Shown here one piece after another: positions 43,616-55,606 of a stretch of DNA of 64,000 nucleotides; the stretch's first letter is position 1; each line of letters begins with the position of its first letter. Both the position numbers and the translations under genes were made by a program. The DNA is taken from positions 186,001 through 250,000 of the forward strand of contig WHVA01000022.1 in NCBI GenBank assembly GCA_015179125.1, read 5' to 3'. The notes under the pieces were generated by a model. That model was given only the letters and a program-made list of their open reading frames with translations, made no database searches and had not been told where the DNA came from. This stretch comes from Gautieria morchelliformis. Taxonomy: Eukaryota; Basidiomycota; Agaricomycetes; Gomphales; Gomphaceae.

Positions 43616-45417
43616 ATGATGTTTTTGGAATGGGATAGAATTGTGACACATCAAGGGCAACTGCTTGGACATGCCAGAAATCCTAACTCATGGTTAGACT
43701 GCCCTTCAAAGCTTGATTCTGACAAGCTTACTATGCTTGACCAGCACTCTAAGCTGATCAGAGCAGTGGCACAACAATTTTCAGAGGCTACAACTGAGAA
43801 TACCTCAGACTCCAGTCCTGAAATTGAAGATTTATCAAATGGTGGACCTAAAACCCAAGAACATCTTGCAGAGGAAGTCCCAAAGTCTAAATTACTTGAT
43901 GAAGTTGATTTCTCACCTGATCTCAATAGCTCACAACTCCTTACCTTGAAAAAACTTGTCAAAAAGCATCACAATGCATTTGGCTTGGATGGGAGGCTCA
44001 GAAATTATGATGCTAAGGTAGAAATTCCCCTACGACCGGGAGCAATGGAGGTCTCTCTTCCTCCATACAATGCTTCACCTGCCAAGTGGGAAGTAATTGA
44101 CAAACCAATGGATGCGAGGCTCCAACTTGACATCATTGAACCATCCAAAAGTCCTTGGGGATTTCCTGCTCTGATTTCCTATCGCCATGGGAAGCCTCAT
44201 ATGTGTATTGACTACAGAAAGCTGAATGAGAAAGCAATACCAGATGAATTTCCATTGCCCAGACAGGATGCCCTCTTGCAAGCCCTTACTGGTTCGCAAT
44301 GGCTTACCACCTTAGATGCCTTATCAGGGTTCACCCAGCTAAAATTAGCTGACGATGCCAAAGAGAAAACTGCTTTCAGAACACACCGAGGCCAGTACCA
44401 ATTCAGATGTTTGCCTTTTGGTTACAGAAATGGCCCAAGTGCCTTCCAAGGTGTGATGCAGAATGTCCTCACACCATTTCTTTGGATATTTTCACTAGTC
44501 TATATTGATGACATTGTAATCTACTCTAAAACCTTTGATGATCACCTCCAGCATTTGGATCAAGTCTTTAGAGCTATTTCAAAGTCAGGACTCACCTTAG
44601 CACCTGCCAAATGTCATATAGCATTTCAGTCTCTAATGCTATTGGGACAAAAAGTGTCAAGGTTAGGACTTTCCACTCATAAAGAAAAGGTGGATGCAAT
44701 ATTAGAACTAGCAGAACCAAAAAATTTGCATGAATTACAAACCTTCCTTGGAATGATGGTGTATTTTTCTGCATACATCCCCTTCTATGCATGGATAGTA
44801 GCTCCCTTATTTGAACTATTGAAAAAGGAAGCTCGCTGGGAATGGATTCAAACTCAGCAAGAAGCATTTAAACTTGCAAAACTTGCACTAGTGAGCTCCC
44901 CCATTAGAGCTTATGCTATTCCTGGGTTGGGATATAGAGTTTATTCAGATGCATGTGATGTCGGAATTGCAGCTATCCTGCAGCAAGTCCAGCCAATAAA
45001 AATTCGTGATTTAAAGAGCACCAAGGCCTATGATAAATTACAAGCGGCATTCATGTCTAAGAAACCTGTCCCACAACTTGTAATCTCTGTCTCTAATACA
45101 GAAGAACTGGTACCTAATGAGAATTGGAATCAGAACTTTGAAGATACAGTGGTCAATGTAGAAAGAGTGATAGCCTACTGGTCTAGAACACTTAAACCAG
45201 CAGAACGAAACTACTCACCAACAGAACGAGAAGCATTGGCACTAAGAGATGGATTGGTCAAGTTCCAGCCCTACATCGAAGGAGAAAGGATTATGGCTAT
45301 CACAGACCACACAGCTTTAGTTTGGAGTCGAACATTTCAAAATGTGAATAGAAGACTACTCACATGGGGAACTGTATTCACAGCCTACCCTGACCTCAAG
45401 ATTGTACATCGTGCCGA
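43616..45417 (+). pseudogene. Family A reverse transcriptase and RNase H (copy A3), open frame
   Basis: One open frame of about 600 codons. RT: PWGFPALISYRHGKPHMCIDYRKL, LDALSGFTQLKL, CLPFGYRNGPSAFQ and catalytic VYIDDIVIYS (about 44500). Connection: LQTFLGMMVYFSAYIPFYAW. RNase H: YSDACDVGIAAILQQ, an extra segment of about 70 residues (KIRDLKSTKAYDKLQ...), then AERNYSPTEREALALRDG and ITDHTALVWSR. Lost at KIVHRAD, where foreign sequence begins, so RNase H lacks its end. The extra RNase H segment is also in copy A2. Confidence 0.9.
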
Positions 45418-47365
45418 CCGGGGCTGAAGAAGGCCAAGGTGTCGCCGGTCAAGCCGTCGAGAGCCATTCTGACGGTCGACATCCATGTGGGGCTGTCGGG
45501 CGTGGGAATCAAGGGTTTAAGACCCGACGAGTGGTCGAGAGCAGAAGTCTCCCGGATGGTGAGGGACTTGTTGTCCCAGCAGAGTGACTAGCTGGAGCGG
45601 AGTAACCATCTGCTTCAGGGCGTTCTGGACTGTGTGCAGCTGTTTTGGAACCCTTCAAGACTTTGGTGTTATTGCTAACGCCTCTGTCTATCAGAACGTG
45701 TCGTTTACACGACTAGTAGAATACCAATTCAATGCAGCAGCACAACTCCGGAAATAATTTAATATTTGTACCTTGGTTGCAATCTGTGTAATAACTAGTC
45801 CAAGTTATTACAGGTAGAAGGCAATGTGTTTCTTAGCTGCACTGAACAATAAACTAAAAGAGTGTGTAGGTTCAAGGACACTATCAGGGTCCAAGAGTAT
45901 TCCTTTTATAAAAGAGGGAATAGGCTCCGCAGGAGAGTTTGTAAGTGGATTGGGTCGACCAACGTCAATGCACTGCAATAACGAGAGAGTAATGTGAAGT
46001 GGCTTTCGCGCACAACTTGACTTGACTTGTGAAAGTCACTGAACAGGAAAATCAACTGAACAGCTCATCTCAGGTATTGGAGTGCTAATTGACAAGAAAA
46101 TCAATTGCCAACCTCACTCTGTAGAGTTTCACCCAGCGTGTTAGGCTAAGTGGCTAAGCAGTAAAGCAACTACTTAACTAAGAATAGTTACTCTAAGCAA
46201 GAGTAGTATTCTAGTTCGGGTTAGGAACTTAGGTAAGATGTGCAAGTCACACAAGCTGTGTAGGATAGAAGATGGGTAGATTGATTTCTCAAAGGGCAGG
46301 CAAAGGGCCTCCTTTTATATTGTAATGTACAAGAGCTTAGTAAGCAGGTAGAACCTTCTATCTATTAATGGAATGGGGGAAGAAGCTTGTGGAAGGTGGA
46401 AGAAAGGGTTGGAAGAAACTGGCTGTTTCCAGGGGACTCTACCATGCTTCCTACCAATCAGAGCTTGATTTGTCAGGAATGACTCACTGAAAAGGGTCAT
46501 GTGCCACAGCACAGCTTGGCTGAGTCATGTACTCTTGACTCACCAAGTTGTGCCTGGATTGGTTGAGTCATTGAGGCTGTATCTCCAGATAACCATGTAT
46601 TTGGCACTCAGAAGCTGAGTAAGCAGTTCTGAGCCAATTAGGGCTCTGTAGCCATAATTACTAAGAGCACTGCTTAGCACAGCTGAGCATAGCCTGGTAC
46701 AGCCTAGTTGTCATGACTGACCACGATCCCCATTGTTTGGTGAAGCCAAACAGGCTGCACAGTTGCTATGGCTGCATATAGCAACTGTTTGGGACTCAGC
46801 TGGAAATACTGAGGGAGCCATCCTGCCGGACTTGTGGGTGCTTGGGTGACCATAAGTCCGAAAATTGCGGCCACCGCCGAGGTGCCCGGCGGAGTTTGAA
46901 AATAGAGCGCCCGGAACAGAGTTGTGGGTGCTAGAGGATCCACAACTCTGTAATGACAGAAAAATGGTAGTTTGAGCCATGGAGACTTTGGAAAAATAAG
47001 CAAAAATATAGGAAAACTAGAGGAATGTTTGAAAAGCCTTTCCCCAGTTATATTAACAGCACACAGATACTGTTGATTCTTCAAATGTGTTTTTACATAT
47101 TGTCAAGACAAAAAGGAAAAGACTAGGGCTGGTTGAGCAGCCTTCCTTGGCTGGTTGAACAGCCATTCCCCTACAGCAGCGGATCGAGCGGCACAATTCC
47201 TGGTTAAATAAGTGGCTGGAGTTGTGGGCCACAGCAGCCGAGAATGTGTCCTTATGGACGGGAACATGTTTAGATTGGGGCGGGTTCGATTTGGCTGCCT
47301 TTGCCTTTTCTGTGGCAAAGGTGGCCATGTTGCTTGCGACTGTACCAGAGCCACCTCTTCCACCA
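45418..47365 (+). pseudogene. Captured coding fragment between RNase H and integrase
   Basis: About 415 nt of coding-like sequence, excluding the solo LTR inside it. It reads LKKAKVSPVKPSRAILTVD, GIKGLRPDEWSRAEVSRMV, a stop (TAG) and a Leu/Glu-rich coil. Across the solo LTR it continues in frame (LDCVQ + RIERHNSWLNKWLE). Another frame near 47300-47350 reads CLFCGKGGHVACDC, a perfect CX2CX4HX4C knuckle. It replaces about 1 kb of family A sequence. It may be gag of another retroelement or part of a Cys-rich orphan gene. Confidence 0.45.
45641..47175 (-). mobile_element. Solo LTR, family A, complete (1535 bp)
   Basis: Plus-strand view TGTTTTGGAACC...CCCCTACA with GCAGC on both sides (45636-45640, 47176-47180). 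Removing it restores an open frame. Reverse-complemented it contains AATATAAAAGGAGG, the TATA box also seen at 20355, plus several TGAGTCA/TGACTCA motifs near 46480-46610. Confidence 0.92.
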
Positions 47366-48647
47366 GCATGGCCACAAAATGAGTAGACACTTAAAACGAT
47401 TCATTGTTAGCTGTGATATCTGTCAGAAGGCTAAACCATGGAAATACGCATCCGTAGGACTGCTCCAGCCAATACCAATTCCGGAATGACATTTTGAAGT
47501 CATGAGCATGGACTTTATTCCTGAGCTCCCCCTCAGCGGTGGTTTCGATAACATACTTGTAGTAGTGGATAAGCTCACCAAATACGCCATCTTTATCCCT
47601 ACAAAGAGTACGGTCAATGAGGAGCAAACAGCCCAATTATTTTTCACGCATGTAGTCACCAAGTATGGCTTACCTAGACAGATCATAACTGATCATGATT
47701 GCAAATGGACTGGATCTTTCTGGAAGGCCATTTGTGAGAAATTACAAATGAAAAGGGCACTCACTATGGCTCACCATCCCCAGGCAGACGAACAAACAGA
47801 GGTTATGAACTAAATCCTTGAAGTTGGTTTGCGAACATATGTTAATGCCAGCTTGAACAACTGGTCTACTCTACTTGATGGATTTAGCCTTGCATACAAC
47901 ACCACTCCACATTCAGCAACGAATTTCTCACCTGCATTCCTACTCTACGGATACCAGCCCCTGACTGAGTCGACCTTGTTGCACCAGCCGATCAAAGCAG
48001 TTGCGTGTCCGGAGTTTAGCGAACAGGACCCCTCATCTGAAACAGAGATGTTTGAGAGTGAGAAAGCCAAGGAATTCATGGAAAATTCTGATACTCACAG
48101 GTCACAAGCCAAGGAGGCTATACAATTTTCTCAAGTTGTGCAGCAAAGAATTACAACTGAAACCGGCTTATCAGCAAATTTGAAGTTGGAGATCAAGTTG
48201 TAATAAATCCACACACCTTAGGCTTATTGAAAAGTAAGCGTGGGCTAGGATGAAAGCTCCAGATGCACTATGATGGACCTTTCGAAGTTCTAGAAAAAAT
48301 TAGTCCAATCACATACCGACTGAGGATGCCTGCATCATACGGACTACATCCTGTGCTAAACATGGCACACCTTGAGAAATACAATGACTCACCTGTAGAA
48401 TTTGGAGATCGTCCCAGGAAGCATCTCAATAGGACTGATTTCTCTGAAGTACCTGAGTATGAAGTTGAGAAAATCATCAAGTCTCGCTGGAGAGCTGCGA
48501 GAAACGGAAGACGTACCAAATAATTATTGACCAAATTCGTTGGATATGGACCTCAATTCGATGAATGGTTAACACAAAAACATTTGAAAAACGCACCTGA
48601 CATTGTGCGAGAATGGCATGAAAGTCAAGGAAGGAAACGAAGACTCT
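47366..48647 (+). pseudogene. Family A integrase and chromodomain (copy A3)
   Basis: MSRHLKRFIVSCDICQKAKPWK, core MDFIPELPLSGGFDN, QIITDHDCKW and HPQADEQTEVMN, then RLRMPASYGLHPVLNMAHLEKY and the chromodomain (EVPEYEVEKIIKSRWRAAR..FVGYGPQFDEWLT). Stops at 47487-47489 (TGA), 47811-47813 (CAA to TAA) and about 48522 (GAA to TAA), and a frame slip near 48185-48260. The three catalytic acids are still present. Truncated at its N-terminus by the captured fragment. Confidence 0.87.
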
Positions 48648-48828
48648 AGAGCTGATCAGACTCACCTAGAACCTTCTCTTAGTTTTTGTGTCTTGAAAAA
48701 CAGTGTACAAATATAATTATCTAGTCCAATAAAACACATAAAAATCAGAAAGAACTCTGGAAAAATCCAAAAAACAGTCTCTCAACTTATCTAGCATCGC
48801 TCAATCGAAATCTTATCCATCTCTCTAC

Positions 48829-50173
48829 ATGTCTCTTTTCCCACCTATAACATCAATCGACTACCAGCTCTCACACGATGGAAACAAAGTTGTTCAAGCC
48901 ACGGTGTCCATGCCTCAGTTAAAGTTCCAGCACACCGACAACTTTGAATACTGCAAACCTGGACATCACGACTGGACGACTGTCTTCCTATTCAGAAAGA
49001 CTTACGTCTACCTCTGTCCTGAACTAGCAGACAGCATATGGGAAGCTGTGCGCATGAAGTGTCAATACATCCTTGCCGCTGCCGCAGGCTGGAAAGGAGA
49101 TGTTGATTCCAATACACTCCCGCTCACCATTCCTGACGAAAAATATCACAAAATCAGCATGATACACATTTCCACTCAACCCGACTACTGTTCCTCTATC
49201 CATCCTATCATCGACACCTGTTATGTATCAGAATTCCCAGAGGTTGGAACTGGAAAGGACAACGGCTTCAACTTATGTGTTGTGCCCCTGATGAACTACC
49301 GTCCTAAGTATTTCAGAATTGACTTGCGGATATCGGAGAAGGCGGAAGTCGGGAACAGAGTACTGAGGGTCGAGGGTCGAGGGTCAGAGAGCAAAGGTCG
49401 GAAGAAGCGGAAGAGGCGGAGGACAGAGGGTCGAGAGCGGAGGGAGACAAGACTAGAAAAACTCGCTGTGCTAATAACAGGAGACAGTGCGAAGGGAATC
49501 ACGTATCGAAGTCAATTATCTGATTGCAGAAATGGAGACATACATGAGGGGGTCTTATACAAAGAGCAGAAGCAACAAGTAATGGTATGGTACTAAGCAA
49601 ATTCCGGAGAGTGCGGGAATCGGATAGACATGCGGGGCAAGTAACTAATGCGGAACAATGGGATGACAAGGGGGGTGCAGGGTAGGGTAAGTACAATGGC
49701 AAAGAACAAGGCGAGTAAGTACAATAGGCATCGGAAGAAACAGAATTACGGAAATGGTATCTTGCTGTGTTCAGGGTCGAGTATGGGGGCCGGTATCTGG
49801 AGGTGGCCAGGGGTACTGAAAGAACAAGGGGTCGAGGTAGAGGGTTGCGGATGTGCGGATGTTGCAGAATAGAGTCTGAGTGGTGCGGAGGTGATACGGA
49901 GGATATACGGAGGTGGCGGAGATGGTTAAGCAGAACAGTCGTAACAACACCGAGCATAACGACCATAACAAGCAAGTCATTAAATGGCAGCCTTCCTTTG
50001 CACAGCTATTCAAAGAACAGGCGGCCCTCGGTTATCCCTATTTTATTCATCCTTCTACTATCGATTACTTGTCTCCAAAACCATCTTTCAATACTTGCAT
50101 CAACTCTGACCAGTACCCTACGACACCAGCACCTTCCAGGAATTCTTCAGTGAATTTTGATGTAAATAGGTAG
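48829..50173 (+). pseudogene. Family A accessory ORFs, copy 2 (deleted and split by a solo LTR)
   Basis: ORF 1 starts MSLFPPITSIDYQL at 48829 and matches copy 1 closely to HKISMI. A deletion of about 0.4 kb then joins it in frame to the ORF 2 part (YCSSIHPIIDT). The solo LTR at 49219-49946 follows, and the ORF 2 end (HNDHNKQVIKWQPSFAQLF...) runs to a stop at 50171-50173. Notable changes are Y to C in FEYCKP and G to R in FLFRK. Confidence 0.75.
49219..49946. mobile_element. Solo LTR of an unassigned family (728 bp)
   Basis: TGTTATGTATCAG...GTCGTAACA with ACACC on both sides (49214-49218, 49947-49951). Copy 1 of the duplication has the uninterrupted site. Rich in GGTCGAG/GCGGAAG steps near 49340-49440. 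Confidence 0.92.
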
Positions 50174-50369
50174 CTACTTTGTGGACGATCCCTAACACTA
50201 TCCCCCCTTTCAAATGTTCACTTTAGACCAATTCTACAACATTTACTAGGTAGTTAATTAGTTTCAAATGTCCTCAAGAAAGGTTGTATTAATATTTCTA
50301 TGCTACACTCACATTGGGTCCACAAGATACAACAATCTCTTGATAGTTTAGCTAAGAATCCCCACGGTC

Positions 50370-50580
50370 ACATGACTATCACATGACCTCAAAAACAGCT
50401 CAAAGTCACCTGATCATCCACAGTCACCTGATCATCTACAGTCACCTGACAATCACCTGACCTCAAAGTCACTTGATTATCTATGTCTGCCTGTCTGCTG
50501 ACAATCACATGACACAGTCACATGACCTCAATCCAGCTTGAAGTCACATGACTTTCCTTCGTCACATGATAATCACATGA
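50370..50580. promoter_or_regulatory. TCAC(A/C)TGA octamer cluster, copy 2
   Basis: About ten octamers, as in 13984-14166, with small rearrangements (one stretch gained CTGCCTGTCTGCTGAC). A TATA-like CAGTATAAATAG follows at about 50779. Confidence 0.6.
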
Positions 50581-51385
50581 GCGTGGGAGTTTCTTACATA
50601 GTCTTAGCTTTACTGTCACAGAGCTGTGACTTTAACCCAATATAGCAATAGAACCTTCCACAGCCGTCCAATAGTTTCCAAACCTTTCCTGAAGCTTCTC
50701 TAAGCTTCCACAAGGTTCTTCACAGTAGTAGAAGCCTCTACAAGGTTCCTAACAGTAGTTACATAAGCTAGATAGCTGCAGTATAAATAGCCTGCAGTTT
50801 TAGCAGTGAAGCAATCAATCATCTTTCACCCAAACTGCTCATACCTTAAGTAACTGAAGTGTGACTTCAACACCGCCTTGTACTGAAGTACTGGCTCACT
50901 GACTTGGCTACAGTCTAAGATTGCAGCAACTATGATTGGCTCTGGGAACTACAAGAGTGCTCTACTAGAGGCCGGCGTCGCCGGCGTGGCCCTTGTCGAA
51001 GACGTTCAAGATATTTGGCCAGGCTCTGGTTTTTTTTTTTTTGTTTAAATCAATTATGTGCACCAAAACTGCCTAAGAGTTTTTGTCTTGTCAAAGGTAA
51101 CGGAGTTACCGACATCAGAATAAAATGGTTTATTTTGTCGTACAGGGAAAGTTCATCCGCATTCTCATCGACAAATGAACATGGGCCACCTGAATGAACT
51201 CGTCAATGTCAACATGATACCAGTTTAAAATCAACAAAACTGTTTACCTCGAGACTGCATTCTTGTTAAGATGGCACGAGGAGAGAATTCGTAAAGGTTT
51301 ATAGGTGAGCAACACAAACTCGAAACATACTCGCCCATACGGGGATCATCTGTCATTAGACAACCTGGGAGTGTGTAACAGCATA

Positions 51386-51854
51386 TTGTGTGTTAAATGG
51401 TGATGCGCATTAGGTTTGGTCAACTTTAGCATGTAGTGATGAGGTAGATCCTCCACCGTACTGTAATGGGTTTTGATTTTTTCCATTCGACACGCACAGA
51501 GATAACAAAGTGCCTGCTGCACATATTTGTTCTACGTCTTATCTATAAAGTTGCCCAACCGCTCCAATTGCATTCGAAGATCAATGGGATCCAGAAACTT
51601 GGAATTATCGTCAACGAAATCCCAAAGGAGTCATCGTTTCGATTCATAAAACGATTCATCTTCCTCCCGCTTTCTTTTCTTTGAAGCTTCACCATCCAAC
51701 TGCATTTTCATTGAGAGCTCAGCCTTCTTCCTCGCCAACACCCGTTGTTGGAGTTCTGTCGGCAAGAATGATACAAGCTTCAACACTTCAACCCGCAACA
51801 ACCCAATTAACCTCGGGTAACATCTCAACGATTTCCACCACAGTCAACAGGGAA
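51386..51854. other. Segment present only beside the right arm; no firm gene
   Basis: The minus strand holds a 65-codon frame (51631-51828) with a Lys/Glu-rich end (KKAELSMKMQ, KKRKREEDES) and plausible coding look, but no start or splice support. It links the direct and inverted duplications and has no left-side partner. The 51147-51300 stretch just upstream and 51855-52010 just downstream are about 80 percent similar direct repeats. Confidence 0.4.
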
Positions 51855-52728
51855 GGTTCTTCCGCATTCTGATCAACAAATGAAAACGGGTCACCTGAAC
51901 GAACTCATCCATGTCAACACAATATCGGTTTCAAATCAACAAAACAATATACCTCGAGACTGCATTCTCATTAAAATGGCACGAGGAAAGTATTCATAGA
52001 GGTTCCCTTGTTGAAAACAACACAACCGGATAAAAGTAAAACCAGAGGAGGGCGACCCCTTTTAATTTAAACGCTGACCGCTGTCTTACATTTCTCAGCC
52101 ATGCCAATGGGGATTAGAGACCATACTTTCCACGGAACGTTGGAATCCTCAATGGGTGGAGAACCGTCACTCCCAATGGACGTAACAAATCAAAAATAAT
52201 ACGGAAGGTTCAAGAGCAGGGGCATTCGACAAGAAAACTTTTTGTTCCTCCTTTAGAAGGCCAGGCTCGGAGAGGGTGATCTCTCATCCTGCCTGCATCA
52301 AGACGTCATACTTCAGGGGGCGTACCCAAGGCCGAATAAGAGCAAAGATAAGATAGAGAGCCATAAGGAGACGACCAGTTGACAAATCGCAGTACGAAAT
52401 TGGCAATGATCACTACTTTAGGGAGAAATTGTATTACAAAATCGTACGCTTTCACTTTACACAGTAAAAAACACGCCCATACATACCAACAAATACAATG
52501 AAACGCGAAGTCGGATCTATATCTTCGGTGGTTAGAGAGCCCTTGTCTTTCGGCAAACTTGGTGAAGGGCAATCGGAGCGAACATAGAGGTGGGGTGATG
52601 AAGGGGAGGACAGAGCTGCTGGGTATAAGAAATAAATGCGTCATGACACAAGGACAGCCCAAGGCCTCTGGCCCACCAAGGCAGAACTGTAATGTGATCT
52701 GGCTCACCAGTAAGTTCTTTGGAGTTCA

Positions 52729-53106
52729 GTGTGCGCTGGATACGCTCGTCCCTTTTCAAGGCTAGCATATACCTCATTTGTATTATGTTTAGTACTGAGT
52801 GATTGCATAGTCGAAGGCCATATCTCCTGTGATCCAGCACTGGTACTACACAAGCTAGACTGGATGCTGACCAACAGGATGGATGAGCCTAGGACATTCA
52901 TGAGGGATAATGGAACATACATCAATTCCCCTTCTGTTGGAAGCCAAACAAGTTTGATCAATGTTTTTGGTAACAATCATTTTCACAACAGCTACTTGGG
53001 TACATGTGGCTTGCATTCCTCAACTCAACTTGTTGTATGTATGTGTGGGGGACTCAGTGTGCTCTCAGCTCAGGCTCAGCAGAAGCTTGGTGACTCAGAT
53101 TGGTGA
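52729..53106 (+). CDS. Hypothetical 125-aa protein in the right arm
   Basis: Starts MCAGYARPFSRLAYTSF and ends QKLGDSDW. Contains LVLHKLDWMLTNRMDEPRTF and a Cys-containing hydrophobic end. Its last 80 codons stay open in the left arm despite substitutions. Convergent with the F-box gene. No domain recognised. It may be chance reading of repeat DNA. Confidence 0.35.
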   Translation: MCAGYARPFSRLAYTSFVLCLVLSDCIVEGHISCDPALVLHKLDWMLTNRMDEPRTFMRDNGTYINSPSVGSQTSLINVFGNNHFHNSYLGTCGLHSSTQLVVCMCGGLSVLSAQAQQKLGDSDW

Positions 53107-53391
53107 ATATATGTGGCTCAGGATGCTTGGATTGACTTGAATATAGTGAACAAGTTAGAAATCATTAATATGGATGTGGAGTCGTCAGATAAAACATTAC
53201 AATTTGTGTCTGCAAGCTCAAAAACAATTTGAAGTCACTAGGCACATGTTACTATATAAGTCCATGAAGAAGTCCGAGCTATAGTATCATCTGTAATCAA
53301 TGAAATTGTCCTTTATGACAAACAAGTCCAACTGTCTTGGGGTATACCTATATGAGCTACAGGTAATGGCCCTATCTGACCCCTAAATGTA

Positions 53392-54577
53392 TCATTCATG
53401 GCGGAACACAAGTAGTCCCATTGTATCGAGTTGGTTCATTCGCGCCCTAATTGCTTGGCTGGCCTCCACAGGATCCATAGCGCCCGTCCATTGAAAAATG
53501 ACTCTCTTCAGTCCACTGAAAACAGGCTTGGTGATAATATCCTGTACCAGCTTTAGATCCAGTTCCTCGATTAGGTGGACATGGTTCTCGCAGCGAAAAA
53601 CGATAGATATTTCCTCAATGTGGCAGGATGTGACCTGGGAGAGCAAGACAGGAAGCCATCTATACATCAGTTCATATGGGTAAAAAGTTTGAGGGCTGTG
53701 GAAAGTTAAAGTGCGTAATCCTGTGTTAGATGATAAGAGGTCGATCTTTGTTTTCTCTAAAATGGCGTCAGTGGGAGATAAAAACTTCCACAAAGGGCAA
53801 TTTCATACCAGGACAGTAAAAACGGTATTGATAAATGGAGAGGGTGAGGTGTTCAAGGGAAGCTCCGATGAGTTGGAGAAGCCTCGCCGTCTGGGGAATA
53901 TCACAGTCGGCCATGCCGGTTGTTTTAGTGACCGTATGAACAGGCAGAACGTGATAGTAAGACAACATCCAATCGATCAGGACGAGATCTACGTGGATCA
54001 GGCTTATGCACCGTAACCGTGAGTGCAAGTCAGCATACTCCTGAAACACATTCTCGCAGTGACTTTCCGCGGTCACCGACTTCCAATAGATTAATTTGAT
54101 ATCCAGGCATTCTAGGAAGGGATGCGCGACTATGAGTGCTGCCAAGTCTCTGGATGTGTTGAAGGTGACTGCTAGAATGCATAATTCTTGGAGGGTAGGG
54201 AAGTTGCGAATTAATGCAGACAGAACCTTTGGGTGCTGCAGAGTTAAGTTCACACGTTTGACTTGAAGGGTCTTCAGTCTTGTCAATTTGGGAGCAATTG
54301 CTTGAATGGCCGCATCCAGAGGCCCAGGGTACAGGTGTTCCGCGGCGTGGGCTCCGTCAATAGTTAACGACCTGACCAAGGGGGAAATATGCGGGCTAGT
54401 TTCTAGGATCGCGGCGAGTGCGTTGGCACGCTTAGCGGAGAGCACAATTATGTCATGGAATATATGAAACCGTGCACTGGGGGCCCATGCGCGACAAGTG
54501 ATACAACACGCTCGTAGAGAGGGTGAGTCATCGTGCAAGTGATCCATGACTTGGTCGATCAATTCTCTTGGAAGCAT
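53392..54577 (-). CDS. F-box-like protein, intact copy (377 aa, two exons)
   Basis: Exon A 54577-53809, a 52-nt intron 53808-53757 (GTATGA...CTGAC...TTTTAG), exon B 53756-53392; 1134 coding nt, no internal stop. The N-terminus MLPRELIDQVMDHLHDD..LRACCITCRAW is the F-box pattern (about residues 1-45). The remainder has Leu-rich segments (LTRLKTLQVKRVNLTL, LQELCILAV, LEHLTLSIYQYRFYC) like degenerate LRRs of basidiomycete F-box proteins. The expected role is target recognition in an SCF ubiquitin ligase. The start Met lies 13 nt after a CCTTTAG acceptor shared with the upstream array, so the mature protein may be longer at its N-terminus. Confidence 0.8.
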
Positions 54578-54927
54578 GTAATTTGTTGATCTAAAGGAGG
54601 TGTCGTATTGTGTGTGTGTTTACTTTTTTAGACTGGACATTGTTATAACTTACGATGATGACATTGGGCGAGTTGAGTGGTCGATGACCTGGTGGATCAA
54701 TTCTCCTGGAAGCATGTATTTCGTTGATCTAAAGGAGGTGTCGTATTGTGTGTGTGTTTACTTTTTTTAGACTGGACATTGTTATAACTTACGATGATGA
54801 CATTGGGCGAGTTGAGTGGTCGACGACCTGGTGGATCAATTCTCCTGGAAGCATGTATTTCGTTGATCTAAAGGAGGTGTCGTATTGTGTGTTTATTTTT
54901 TTTAGACTGGACATTGTTATCACTTAC
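54578..54927 (-). repeat. Tandem mini-exon/intron array, right copy (three introns, two 75-nt exons)
   Basis: On the minus strand GTAAGT donors lie at 54927, 54792 and 54653, spaced 135 and 139 bp. Each intron closes with CCTTTAG, and the 75-nt exons keep phase. One unit fewer than the left copy. Confidence 0.85.
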
Positions 54928-55606
54928 GATGATGGCATTGCGCAAGAGTTGCGATGTTGTAGCGTTTTCCTCTCCTTTGAGCCGTTCTTTTCTCTCTTCA
55001 TCAGTTTCTCTCTCATCAATGCTAGGATCGTAGAGAACGATGGCATGATTTTGTGTAGGGTCATGCAGCGGCCGGGGCAGGATGGTAGCTTGAGCTCGAA
55101 TTCCTAGAGATAGCTAGGAGGTTGGACCAGATCCTGATAGGGGATATTAGGATTCAAATTCAGGGGCACTTAGTACTCCGATTGAGCTGCGGCTAAAAGT
55201 CCTACTGATGGACAAATTTTGCACCGAATGCCCCGTGATTACAGTACCGATAATAAAATCAAAATTCAGGGTCAAATCTATAGGTACCGGTGACGCACCG
55301 ACGCGTTTTACAAAAATTAGTTGCTTCCGGTTCAAATACGTCTGCTTGACAGCCTCGCTCGACTTTTCTCTGGACGCACTCGCATCTCGTTGTCGCTCCA
55401 TTTTCTGTGTCTGCGCGCGCACTCACATCTGCATTCTGCCATCGTCACCCAAGTTTCCATTTCTCCGAGTCCACTGGCATCTGCGTAATCAACGCTCGAT
55501 TTCCGTCTCCGCGATTTGTTCTGCACACGGTGCGAGTTTTTTGTTTCTGTGGATGCACTTTTTTTGCACGCGGGGAGCCTCCGAGCCACTTCCGCTATTG
55601 ACATGC

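Larger units (their letters stand above)
48429..51385 (+). repeat. Direct duplication, copy 2 (partner 12333-15310)
   Basis: This copy continues upstream into full integrase, so it is the more complete one. It runs on into the right arm of the inverted duplication. It lacks the 326-bp insert at GTTTCCAAAC. Confidence 0.9.
51855..55606. repeat. Right arm of large inverted duplication (partner 1734-7294)
   Basis: Contains in order: non-coding unique part, family D LTR tip (52561-52648), hypothetical ORF, intact F-box gene, mini-exon array and the outer non-coding part. It has the empty sites for the left-arm insertions. Outer match ends near GACATGCACCCAGATG at about 55606. Confidence 0.9.
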
